DNA of 64,000 bases from Aristaeella lactis (GTDB lineage: Bacteria > Bacillota > Clostridia > Christensenellales > Aristaeellaceae): contig NZ_CP069421.1 in NCBI RefSeq assembly GCF_018118585.1, forward strand, positions 620,001 to 684,000. Direction: 5' to 3'. The position numbers were made by a program, and so were the translations under genes. The notes below the pieces were generated by a model that was given only the letters and a program-made list of their open reading frames with translations, was not told the DNA's origin and did no database searches. Positions 1 to 7,852 of the stretch are shown piece after piece (the stretch's first letter is position 1; each line of letters opens with the position of its first letter).

Positions 1-1
1 C

Positions 2-424
2 ATTATCATTTTCCTGGATGTGTGGAAATGGGCCGGGTATAACTCCATCATCTACATGGCTGCCATGTCCCAGTTTGACGGCAGCCTGTACGAGGCGGCT
101 ACCATTGACGGCGCCAGCCGGTTCCAGCAGATCCGGTACCTGACGATACCCATGCTGAAACCCAATGTGGTGGTCCTGACGCTGATGAGCATCGGCAGGA
201 TCTTCTACGGCGATATGGGGATGATCTGGGGCCTGGTGGGTCAGAACGGTACGCTGCTGGACGAGGTTTCGGTCATTGATACGTATGTTTATACGTCCAT
301 GCGTACAATGGGCTTCGGCTTCAGTACAGCCATCGGCCTGTGCCAGAGTGTGATGGGCCTGATCCTGATTGTCCTGGCCAACACCCTGGCCAAGAAGATC
401 AATGACGGGGAGGGATTGTTCTGA
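2..424 (+). CDS. CUT1 sugar ABC transporter permease, LplB-like (5' truncated)
   Basis: This is the C-terminal part of an inner-membrane permease of a CUT1 oligosaccharide importer; the gene starts before the window. The visible 140 residues open with a hydrophobic stretch and then carry the EAA loop (EAATIDGASRFQQIRYLTIPM), which in this family contacts the ATPase subunit. The following helices end in a short basic tail. The sequence type (SQFDGSLYEAATIDGAS) is that of the LplB/YtcQ-associated permeases. Its stop overlaps the ATG of the next permease by one base (TGATG), so the two are translationally coupled and probably form a heterodimer. The transported sugar cannot be read from the sequence; the kinase and mutase downstream suggest a hexose-containing oligosaccharide. 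Confidence 0.9.
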   Translation: MIIFLDVWKWAGYNSIIYMAAMSQFDGSLYEAATIDGASRFQQIRYLTIPMLKPNVVVLTLMSIGRIFYGDMGMIWGLVGQNGTLLDEVSVIDTYVYTSMRTMGFGFSTAIGLCQSVMGLILIVLANTLAKKINDGEGLF

Positions 425-1353
425 TGAGTATGACTCTTCGTTCCGCAAAGCCCCATCCCGGTCATATACACCGCAGCAAAGCAGACCGCTGGGCGCGGAT
501 CCTGGCCTACATCATTGTCGGATTCTTCGGACTGATTTGCCTGTATCCGATGCTGCTGACGATTGTAGTGAGTTTCACGCCGGATGAAACAGTTGTTAAG
601 GAAGGCTACAGGCTTATCCCGAGTGAACTGTCCCTGAACACATATATATATCTGCTGAATGAAAATAAAGTGCAGATTATGAATTCATACATGGTAACGA
701 TTGCTATCACGATAGTCGGAACCGCGGGATCGATGCTGGTTACCTGCATGATTTCCTACGCTATCAGCCTGCGGGAAATGAAATACCGGAACGTGATCGC
801 GTTCATCTGCAACTTCACCAGTATTTTTTCCGCCGGCCTGATCCCCTGGTATGTAATCTGTGTTAACTGGTACGGCCTGCGCAATAATATGCTTGGCCTG
901 ATCCTGCCGGCTATGTTCAGCGTATGGAACATGTTCCTGATGCGAACCTATTTCCGGGCTATCAGTCCCAGCCTTTATGACGCGGCCAAGATTGACGGCG
1001 CAGGACATATGACGATCTTCTTCCGGATTGCCCTGCCGCTGAGCATTACGGCACTGCTGACAGTTGGCCTGATGTATGCCCTGTGCTACTGGAATGACTG
1101 GTGGCACGCGCTGATGTTCATCGACAAACGGGATATGTACCCGCTGCAGTATTTCCTGTATCACATGATGTCCAATGTGAACGCAATCAACAGCGGCCGG
1201 GTGCCATCCGGTGCGGCGGCAGGTATAAAGCTGCCCGCGGAAACCGCAAAGATGGCCGTAACGATCCTTACGATCGGACCGATTATCTTCCTGTATCCCT
1301 TCATTCAGCGGTATTTTGTCAAGGGCATCATGACGGGAGCGGTTAAAGAGTAA
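424..1353 (+). CDS. CUT1 sugar ABC transporter permease, LplC/YtcP-like
   Basis: This 309-aa partner permease of the upstream LplB-like protein has a short cytoplasmic N-terminus, a first membrane helix near residues 27-50, a periplasm-facing loop (SFTPDETVVKEGYRLIP is typical of LplC/YtcP) and further helices. The EAA loop near residues 182-205 reads LYDAAKIDGAGHMTIFFRIALP. The protein ends with VKGIMTGAVKE, the usual C-terminus of this subfamily. The start ATG overlaps the previous stop. The solute-binding protein gene follows after 92 bases. No ATPase gene is present nearby, so the pair probably uses a shared MsmX-type ATPase encoded elsewhere (family knowledge, not seen here). Confidence 0.92.
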   Translation: MSMTLRSAKPHPGHIHRSKADRWARILAYIIVGFFGLICLYPMLLTIVVSFTPDETVVKEGYRLIPSELSLNTYIYLLNENKVQIMNSYMVTIAITIVGTAGSMLVTCMISYAISLREMKYRNVIAFICNFTSIFSAGLIPWYVICVNWYGLRNNMLGLILPAMFSVWNMFLMRTYFRAISPSLYDAAKIDGAGHMTIFFRIALPLSITALLTVGLMYALCYWNDWWHALMFIDKRDMYPLQYFLYHMMSNVNAINSGRVPSGAAAGIKLPAETAKMAVTILTIGPIIFLYPFIQRYFVKGIMTGAVKE

Positions 1354-1400
1354 TTCAGAATGATGAAGGCTGAATGCGGAAACGAATAATTATCATGATT

Positions 1401-1423
1401 CATAATGCGTTAAGCATATTATG
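1401..1423. repeat. Imperfect inverted repeat between permease and binding-protein genes
   Basis: Arms CATAAT and ATTATG are perfect complements, with GC/GC pairs inside. It sits just upstream of the AAGGAGGG ribosome site of the binding-protein gene. It could be a small mRNA hairpin separating transcripts of different abundance, or an operator half-pair. No clear promoter is visible with it. Confidence 0.3.
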
Positions 1424-1445
1424 AAAATAGAAGGAGGGTAAACAC

Positions 1446-2903
1446 ATGAAGAAACTGTTGGCAATGGTGCTGGCGCTGACGCTGGTGCTGACCCTGGCTG
1501 TGCCGCTGATGGCGCAGGCAGACGACCTGGAGGAGATCACGATCCTGTATCCCGGTGAGGAGACCGACGCGTTTTCCGAATTCATCAACGGCGCCTTTGC
1601 CCAGAAGGTGAAGGAAGACCTGAATATGAAAGTGAACTTCCGGTTCCTGAGCTGGGATTCCTACTGGGACCAGAAGAAGATTATGCTGGCTGCCAATGAA
1701 ACCATCGACCTGTATTGGGACGGCCTGCCGGACCTGTCCAGCATGGTGAACAACAAGGAAGCCCAGCCCCTGGACGACCTGATCGCCAAGGCCTGGCCTG
1801 AATACATGAAAAACGTCCTGCCGGAAACCCAGATGGCCGGCGGCAAAATCAACGGTGTACAGTACGGTATTCCGTCCGCCTATGCACCCGCTTCCGCTAT
1901 GTTCCAGTTTGTCTGCCTGCGGCAGGATCTGCTGGAGCAGGTGGGCATGACTGAAGTGAAGACGGCCGAGGATCTGCGTGAATTCGCCGAGCGTGTGCAG
2001 GACCAGCTGCCAGGCTACCGCGGCCCCGGAGACATCATCTTCAAGCCCCTGACCCGTTATTTTGCTGATGAACAGTATTTCTGGGTGGGCTACCAGGACC
2101 TGGTGGTCTTCGGCGAAGATACTCATAAGGCATACAGCTACGCCCATACCGACGCCTTCAAGAAGGTTGCTCAGTTCAACCGGGAAATGTTCCTGGACGG
2201 CCTGTACCAGGATGAACTGGCCATCAAGTACAACGAGCGTGAATCCCGCGTTCAGACAGGTCTGTACCTGTGGGTGGAAGGCTCCCTGGCCAAGGACCTG
2301 GAGATCGGCAACAAGGTGAAAACCGCTGATCCGAACGCTGTGATGGGCAACTATCTGCTGGCACCCGAAAAGCCCCGTTACATCAACACCGCCGGCGGTG
2401 AAGTGCTGTGCATTCCGTATTCCGCGAAGAATCCGGAAGGCGCCCTGAAGTTCCTTGCATGGCTGTGGGGCAGCCAGGACAATTACCTGTTCTGCCTGTA
2501 CGGCGAGAAGGGCAAGGACTGGGATCTGGACGAGACCGGCGCGCTGAAGCTGCTGAGCGAAACAGCTCAGGGAGAAGGATTCTTCTACGAGTGGATGTTC
2601 CGCAACGCCAACTATCAGGTGTTCCCCGGTGATGTGAGCAAGGAATACATTGAAAACTATCTGAACTGGGATAATGACGCTCAGGTTTCCGCCATGTTCG
2701 GTTTCAACTTCAACAATGAAAACGTGCAGCTCATCGAGACCTCCTGCTCTGAAGCATGGAAGAAGCTTGCACCGATCCTCTACGGCTATGTGGACTTTGA
2801 CGAGAATTATCCGGCAGCCATTGCTGAACTGGAAGCGGCAGGCATCAACGAATACGTGGATGAAGTGAACCGCCAGCTGGAAGAGTTTATGGCCGGAAAA
2901 TAA
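1446..2903 (+). CDS. CUT1 extracellular solute-binding protein, LplA-like
   Basis: This 485-aa secreted sugar-binding protein belongs with the two preceding permeases. It has a signal peptide (MKKLLAMVLALTLVLTLAVP, cleavage after AQA) and then a mature domain starting DDLEEITILYPGEETDAF. The C-terminus (IAELEAAGINEYVDEVNRQL) resembles the DUF3502 tail of LplA-type proteins. There is no lipobox cysteine, which is unusual for a Gram-positive binding protein that should be membrane-tethered. The ribosome site AAGGAGGG lies 7-8 bases before the ATG. A strong terminator follows at 2935. The ligand is unknown; an oligosaccharide is the family expectation. Confidence 0.9.
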   Translation: MKKLLAMVLALTLVLTLAVPLMAQADDLEEITILYPGEETDAFSEFINGAFAQKVKEDLNMKVNFRFLSWDSYWDQKKIMLAANETIDLYWDGLPDLSSMVNNKEAQPLDDLIAKAWPEYMKNVLPETQMAGGKINGVQYGIPSAYAPASAMFQFVCLRQDLLEQVGMTEVKTAEDLREFAERVQDQLPGYRGPGDIIFKPLTRYFADEQYFWVGYQDLVVFGEDTHKAYSYAHTDAFKKVAQFNREMFLDGLYQDELAIKYNERESRVQTGLYLWVEGSLAKDLEIGNKVKTADPNAVMGNYLLAPEKPRYINTAGGEVLCIPYSAKNPEGALKFLAWLWGSQDNYLFCLYGEKGKDWDLDETGALKLLSETAQGEGFFYEWMFRNANYQVFPGDVSKEYIENYLNWDNDAQVSAMFGFNFNNENVQLIETSCSEAWKKLAPILYGYVDFDENYPAAIAELEAAGINEYVDEVNRQLEEFMAGK

Positions 2904-2934
2904 GATTCATTTCAACAATCAATTATCAGCACTG

Positions 2935-2968
2935 CCGGCAGGAGGAGGGTTCCTCCTGCCGGTATTTT
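2935..2968 (+). terminator. Rho-independent terminator after the LplA-like gene
   Basis: A perfect 12-bp stem, CCGGCAGGAGGA paired with TCCTCCTGCCGG around a GGGT loop, is followed by TATTTT. It separates the importer from the kinase gene, which could still be reached by readthrough. Confidence 0.85.
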
Positions 2969-2999
2969 GCGGAAAAAGGCTGAAAACAGGAGAAAAGAT

Positions 3000-4058
3000 A
3001 TGCGTGAAACGGCGCAGCAGTTCCGGACAGAGGGGACCATCATCGGGTGCGTACCCTTTGGATCCGGTCATATCAACCAGACCTGGCTGGTGGTGACCAA
3101 CCAGCCCCATCTGTATATTCTGCAACGGGTGAACACAGAAACCTTCCGGGATCCGGAAGGCCTGATGAACAATATCCTGATGGTAACGAAACACCTGCGG
3201 AAACAGGATCCCGATCCGCGGCATGTGATGACGCTGGTGAAACTGAGGGACGGAAGGGATTATATCCTGAACGGCCGGAAGGAACTGTGGCGGATGTATG
3301 AATATGTGACCGGAGGAGTCTGCCTGGACCGGGCTGAAACAGCAGCAGATTTCCGTAACAGCGGTATTGCCTTCGGATCATTCCAGAAAAAGATGGCGGA
3401 TTTCCCGGCGGAACAGCTGACGGAAACCATTCCGGGGTTCCATGACACACCGAAACGTTATGAGGCGCTGCATGAAGCGATCCGGGAAGACCGGGCCGGC
3501 AGGGTAAAAGATGTACAGCCAGAAATCGGCTTTATGCTGGAGCGGGAAGCAGGTGCAGGGCTTCTGCAGCGGATGCTGCGGGCAGGAGGGCTGCCGCTGC
3601 GCGTGACCCACAACGACACAAAGCTGAATAACGTGATGCTGGATGAGAAGACCCGAGAGCCGCTGTGTATCCTGGACCTGGATACTGTGATGCCCGGACT
3701 GGCGGCCAATGATTTCGGGGATTCCATCCGCTTCGGCGCCTCCACGGCGGAAGAGGATGAAAAAGACCTGGACAAGGTACACCTGGATCTGGAACTGTAC
3801 AGGGCGTACGCGGAAGGCTTCCTCGGCTCCTGCGGCGACCGGCTGACCAGAGCGGAGCGGGAAACCCTGCCCGACGGCGCGCGGATCATCACACTGGAAA
3901 ACGCGGTGAGGTTCCTGACGGATTACCTGAACGGGGACACCTATTATCATATAGAACGGCCGGAGCACAATCTGGACAGGACCAGGACCCAGATGGCACT
4001 GACCAGGGAAATGGAAAAAAACGACGGCATCATCCGGAAAATGATGAGCGCGATCTGA
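3000..4058 (+). CDS. NahK-like sugar 1-kinase (aminoglycoside phosphotransferase superfamily)
   Basis: This 352-aa kinase has the APH/choline-kinase fold. The N-lobe has a Gly-rich stretch (PFGSGHINQTW) and a beta strand with YILQRVN. The catalytic loop reads THNDTKLNN with the predicted base D206, and the metal-binding motif is DLDTVMPG. Length and motifs match N-acetylhexosamine 1-kinases (NahK, about 359 aa), which make sugar-1-phosphates in the cytoplasm. The hexose-phosphate mutase starts 13 bases later, which fits a product that must be isomerised from the 1- to the 6-phosphate. The start was set at ATG 3000, preceded by ACAGGAGAAAA; an upstream in-frame TTG at 2967 lies inside the terminator. 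Substrate is inferred. A paralogue sits at 6757-7851. Confidence 0.75.
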   Translation: MRETAQQFRTEGTIIGCVPFGSGHINQTWLVVTNQPHLYILQRVNTETFRDPEGLMNNILMVTKHLRKQDPDPRHVMTLVKLRDGRDYILNGRKELWRMYEYVTGGVCLDRAETAADFRNSGIAFGSFQKKMADFPAEQLTETIPGFHDTPKRYEALHEAIREDRAGRVKDVQPEIGFMLEREAGAGLLQRMLRAGGLPLRVTHNDTKLNNVMLDEKTREPLCILDLDTVMPGLAANDFGDSIRFGASTAEEDEKDLDKVHLDLELYRAYAEGFLGSCGDRLTRAERETLPDGARIITLENAVRFLTDYLNGDTYYHIERPEHNLDRTRTQMALTREMEKNDGIIRKMMSAI

Positions 4059-4071
4059 ACGGAGGCAAACC

Positions 4072-5484
4072 ATGATACAATTTGGCACAGGCGGCTGGCG
4101 AGCCGTCATCGGGGACGGGTTTACCCGGGAGAATATCCGGAGGGTAGCCGCGGCACTGGCGCGGAGAATGAAGCAGGAAGGCTGCGCGGAAGAAGGGCTT
4201 TGCGTTGGCTATGACCGGCGTTTCCTGAGCCGGGAAGCACTGATCTGGTTCTGCGAGGTGCTGGCCGGGGAAGGCGTGACGGTTTACTTTGTAAACATGA
4301 GCTGCCCAACGCCACAGATTATGTTCACAGTGAAGGAGCAGAAGCTTCCATACGGCGCAATGGTGACAGCCAGCCACAACCCAGCCATCTGGAACGGGAT
4401 CAAACTGTTTACGGCCGGGGGAAGGGACGCGGCCCAGGACGTGACGGAAGCCATTCAGCAGACGGCAAACCAGCTGACGGAGGATGAAATCCGGAGTATG
4501 GATTTTGAGGCGGCGAAGGCCGCGGGGATCATCCGGATTATTGATCCGCGGGATAGCTACCTGGATTCCATCCTGCGCCAGGTGAACACGGAAGCCATCC
4601 GGAAACGCAGGCTGAGGATTGTGCTGGACCCTATGTTCGGCGTGAGCCTGACGGGACTGCAGACGATCCTGTACACCTCCCGGTGCGACGTGGATGTGAT
4701 CAATGACCGTCACGATGCCTTCTTCGGCCGTCACCTGCCGGCACCGAACCCGGACACGCTGGTGGACCTGCAGTATGCGGTGAAGGAACATAACGCGGAC
4801 GTGGGTATCGCCACGGACGGCGATGCCGACCGGCTGGGCATTATTGATGAAAAAGGCAATTACATTACCGCCAATGAAACGCTGGCGCTGCTTTATTCCT
4901 ACCTGCTGGAGGAGAAGGGCTGGAAGGGACCGGTGGTGCGGAATATCGCGACCACACACCTGCTGGACCGGATTGCCGAGGCCCACGGGGAGAAATGCAT
5001 TGAGGTGCCGGTCGGCTTTAAGCATATTTCCGCGGGAATGGAAGCCCATGATGCCCTGATCGGCGGTGAGTCCTCCGGCGGCCTGACGGTCCGGGGTCAC
5101 ATTGCCGGTAAGGATGGCCTGTACGCGGCCAGCCTGCTGGTGGAGATGCTGAGCGTGAGCGGGAAAAAACTCAGCGAACTGGTGCAGGACCTGTACAGCC
5201 GCTACGGAGAAGCGCATTCAGCGGAATACGACTGGGCCCTGACACATGAGAAGAAGGAAGAGATCCATCAGCTGATCATGGAGGAGAAGAAACTGCCATC
5301 CTTTGAACAGACGGTGGTGCGGGTCAACTATATGGACGGATGCAAGGTATACTTTGAAAACGGCTGGGTGATCGTGCGTCCTTCCGGTACGGAACCGCGG
5401 ATCCGGGTTTTCGCGGAAGCGCCGACACAGGAGGAAGCGGAAGCGCTGGTCCGGAAGATGGCTGCTTTCACCGGACTGCAGTAA
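4072..5484 (+). CDS. Alpha-D-phosphohexomutase (phosphoglucomutase/phosphomannomutase)
   Basis: This 470-aa cytoplasmic mutase interconverts hexose-1- and hexose-6-phosphates. All four family motifs are present in order: the phosphoserine loop TASHNP with S101, the Mg-binding loop DGDADRLG near residue 249, the sugar-binding loop GGESSGGL near 330, and the phosphate-binding loop RPSGTEPRIRVF near 440. The N-terminus (FGTGGWRAVIGDGF) is typical of the short bacterial clade rather than true glucose-specific Pgm. It follows the NahK-like kinase by 13 bases, so the pair probably turns a kinase-made 1-phosphate into the glycolytic 6-phosphate. Whether it prefers glucose, mannose or N-acetylhexosamine phosphates cannot be decided by eye. 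Confidence 0.92.
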   Translation: MIQFGTGGWRAVIGDGFTRENIRRVAAALARRMKQEGCAEEGLCVGYDRRFLSREALIWFCEVLAGEGVTVYFVNMSCPTPQIMFTVKEQKLPYGAMVTASHNPAIWNGIKLFTAGGRDAAQDVTEAIQQTANQLTEDEIRSMDFEAAKAAGIIRIIDPRDSYLDSILRQVNTEAIRKRRLRIVLDPMFGVSLTGLQTILYTSRCDVDVINDRHDAFFGRHLPAPNPDTLVDLQYAVKEHNADVGIATDGDADRLGIIDEKGNYITANETLALLYSYLLEEKGWKGPVVRNIATTHLLDRIAEAHGEKCIEVPVGFKHISAGMEAHDALIGGESSGGLTVRGHIAGKDGLYAASLLVEMLSVSGKKLSELVQDLYSRYGEAHSAEYDWALTHEKKEEIHQLIMEEKKLPSFEQTVVRVNYMDGCKVYFENGWVIVRPSGTEPRIRVFAEAPTQEEAEALVRKMAAFTGLQ

Positions 5485-5493
5485 AACCAAAAC

Positions 5494-5527
5494 AAACCGG
5501 GAATCACAGGGGTGTGATTCCCGGTTT
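5494..5527. terminator. Bidirectional terminator between mutase gene and convergent gene
   Basis: A 15-bp perfect stem (AAACCGGGAATCACA with its complement) has a GGGG loop. T-rich sequence follows on the + strand (GGGTTTT), and T-rich sequence (GTTTTGGTTTT) follows on the - strand. It lies between two converging genes and can serve both. Confidence 0.85.
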
Positions 5528-5546
5528 GGGTTTTCCAGGGACGTTT

Positions 5547-6605
5547 TTATTCACTTACGGTGATGTTGAATGTATTGTAAACCCCGTTATACAAGGTTCC
5601 GTCGCAAAGATAATACAGGCGTTCCAGCGTGCCGTCAGTCTGTGTATATTCAACAATATAGATCTCGCCCGGATTGATGACCATGTTATAGTTGCCGGCA
5701 GGAAGCCAGTTGCCGGTCCGCGGAGAGTCCTTCAGGTCGTCATAAGCGTTTTCCACCCGCCAGAAATCGCGCTTCAGGTAACCCTGTGCCCAGGAGGAGA
5801 TATCCTCGCTTCCGAAATAGGATATCTGATATTCTTTCCCGTTAACCGTAACCGTGTCTGTACTGATGACATCGTTTTTCGTAAGATCCGTGCTGTAAAC
5901 GGCATTCTGAAGACGGCCTTTCAGCTGAGCGGCCATGCAGGGGATGGATCCGCTCATATCCAGCGAAGACGGATCGGTATGGGCGGATCCGTAGATGCCC
6001 ATGATATCCCGTCTGTCCAGATCTTCCCAGGCACGGAGGAAATTATCGACCATGCAGTATTCACGGTATATATCCGAGACTGTTTCATCTGTAATGCGAA
6101 TATCATAATATTTCCGCCCCTGTTCAATCGTAAGGGCAGCCAGGCGGTATTCCGGTGTATCCTGTTTTCCTTCAGATGTGAGCAGGGACAGATACCGGGC
6201 GCCTGTTGTATCAAACTGGTGTCCTACGTCTGTACCGTGGAAAATTGTTTCGGGGTAAGCGGTCTTAATGCTGCGGTAAAACTCCCTGGTCTGCGGGGAA
6301 TCATCATTTGATCCTTTCATATCTGTGAAGACCGCATCCAGCAGTTCGTCCGTATCTTCCTGCATCCACCGGTTCAGAAAGGCTGCCGTATAGGAAGGCA
6401 GCTCAACAAAAAGATCACGCATGCCGTTTTTATAGCATTCTGACCATGCTTCCAGTTCCTTCTCCAGGCAGGCAGAATCTGAATGCTTTTCTCCGTAAAG
6501 GAAGATGTTTCCGGATTTCAAACCGGCGTCTTCCGCAAGTGCGGGACAGGCACAAAGGAACAGAAAGCAGGAAACGAGAAAAAACGATATAACTTTTCGC
6601 ATCAT
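5547..6605 (-). CDS. Secreted protein resembling the EreA/TIKI/ChaN group, unknown function
   Basis: A 352-aa exported protein with a signal peptide ending near ACPALA. The mature part starts with a strand and NIFLYGEKHSDS, containing a GE-x-H motif. A second acidic patch reads RDLFVELPSYTAAF, and a late motif reads MGIYGSAHTDP. The order GExH ... acidic strand ... G-x-AH is the pattern of the erythromycin-esterase/TIKI/ChaN/TraB superfamily, where these His and Glu residues form an active or metal site. The C-terminal 120 residues (NGKEYQISYFGSEDISSW onward) look like a separate beta-rich part. The ribosome site CCGGAGG precedes the ATG pair at 6605/6602. It is monocistronic. Family assignment is by motif only; it could be an unrelated secreted hydrolase. 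Confidence 0.55.
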   Translation of the reverse strand: MMRKVISFFLVSCFLFLCACPALAEDAGLKSGNIFLYGEKHSDSACLEKELEAWSECYKNGMRDLFVELPSYTAAFLNRWMQEDTDELLDAVFTDMKGSNDDSPQTREFYRSIKTAYPETIFHGTDVGHQFDTTGARYLSLLTSEGKQDTPEYRLAALTIEQGRKYYDIRITDETVSDIYREYCMVDNFLRAWEDLDRRDIMGIYGSAHTDPSSLDMSGSIPCMAAQLKGRLQNAVYSTDLTKNDVISTDTVTVNGKEYQISYFGSEDISSWAQGYLKRDFWRVENAYDDLKDSPRTGNWLPAGNYNMVINPGEIYIVEYTQTDGTLERLYYLCDGTLYNGVYNTFNITVSE

Positions 6606-6711
6606 ATAAACCTCCGGATTGATTAATTGATACCATAATTCTATGTCTGATAACCGGGATAAAACATATTCAATATGACTGAATACCGCGGTCTATAGCG
6701 CCGGATCCGGC

Positions 6712-6742
6712 AAAAAAAGCTTCCCCGGAAGGGAAGCTTTTT
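6712..6742 (-). terminator. Terminator of the - strand importer/kinase operon
   Basis: Read on the - strand, AAAAAGCTTCCC pairs with GGGAAGCTTTTT and is followed by a run of seven T. It lies 14 bases beyond the stop of the kinase gene. Confidence 0.85.
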
Positions 6743-6756
6743 CATGCGTCAGGATT

Positions 6757-7851
6757 TTACCCTTCATACAGTTCCAGCAGGATGGCTTTCATTTCCTCAC
6801 TGTGTTTTTCCATGTCCCGGAAGAGCGCAAACTGTGCGCGGGCCCGGTCCAGGTTCTGGCCGGGACGGTGGATCTTAAAATACACATCGCCTTTCAGGTG
6901 GTCGGCCAGGAAACGGAGGCCGTTTTCCAGCGTCATGATGCGGGCACCCGCTTCCAGGGAAAGCAGTTCGTCCCGGGAAAGCATGCCCTTCAGCTGAGAC
7001 AGGAATCCCCGTGCGAAGGCGCGGTATTTGGGCATCTCCAGATGAATAAGATCCAGGTTCTGTTCATCCTCGGCGGCGCTGCAGGCACCGACCCGGATGG
7101 CATCACCGAAGTCATAGGCGAGTAAACCGGGCATGACCGTATCCAGGTCGATCACACAGACGGCTTTTTCCGTGTTCCGGTCCAGCAGCACGTTGTTGAC
7201 CTTGGTATCATTATGCGTTACGCGCAACGGCAGTTTTCCGGCTGCCAGGGCGTCAGTGAGCACGCGTGTCTCCGCAGCGCAGCCGCGGGCAAAGGCCATT
7301 TCTTCCTGTACATCCTTCAGGCGGCCGCAGGGATCCTGCCGGGCGGCGTCTTCCAGCTGGCTTAGCCTGGCCGGCGTGTCATGGAAGGCATGGATGGTCT
7401 CATGAAGAGAGGAGGCGGGAAAATCATCCAGCAGGCGGGCAAAACGGCCAAAGGCGCCTCCGCATTCCTCCAGGATATCCAGGTTATCCGGAAGCTCAGG
7501 GCTGAACGTATCCGGCACAAAAAGCATGACCCGCCAGACTTGCCCTTCCGCGTCTTCTGCACAGGCTTCACCGGTGCGGGAAGGCACCAGGGTGATGGTT
7601 TCCCGATCCGGGTTTCCGCCGGCCTCAGCGATTTTTCCGCGAAGGAATCCGGTGACACGCTGGATGTTTTCCATCACGTCTTTCGGATGGATGAAAACAT
7701 AGCTGTTGATGCGCTGCAGGATATACTGCTTTTCCGTTCCGGAGATCCGGACCATGAAGGTGCTGTTGATATGCCCGTTGCCGAAGGGAACCGCTGTACG
7801 TTCTCCTTCCGGCAGGGCGAAGGCATCCAGGATTTCAGGGTAGTTCTTCAT
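6757..7851 (-). CDS. Second NahK-like sugar 1-kinase (aminoglycoside phosphotransferase superfamily)
   Basis: This 364-aa paralogue of the 3000-4058 kinase shares the catalytic loop THNDTKVNN (base D215), the metal motif DLDTVMPGLLAYDFGDAIR and the C-terminal pattern ENGLRFLADHLKGDVYF-IHRPGQNLDRARAQ. It is the last gene of the - strand operon: its ATG lies one base after the stop of the MalG-like permease, so it is co-transcribed and probably coupled. That placement argues it phosphorylates a sugar released from the oligosaccharide taken up by this importer. The family precedent is N-acetylhexosamine 1-kinase; other hexoses are possible. No mutase gene sits on this strand, so the mutase at 4072 may serve both kinases (inference). 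Confidence 0.75.
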   Translation of the reverse strand: MKNYPEILDAFALPEGERTAVPFGNGHINSTFMVRISGTEKQYILQRINSYVFIHPKDVMENIQRVTGFLRGKIAEAGGNPDRETITLVPSRTGEACAEDAEGQVWRVMLFVPDTFSPELPDNLDILEECGGAFGRFARLLDDFPASSLHETIHAFHDTPARLSQLEDAARQDPCGRLKDVQEEMAFARGCAAETRVLTDALAAGKLPLRVTHNDTKVNNVLLDRNTEKAVCVIDLDTVMPGLLAYDFGDAIRVGACSAAEDEQNLDLIHLEMPKYRAFARGFLSQLKGMLSRDELLSLEAGARIMTLENGLRFLADHLKGDVYFKIHRPGQNLDRARAQFALFRDMEKHSEEMKAILLELYEG

Positions 7852-7852
7852 A

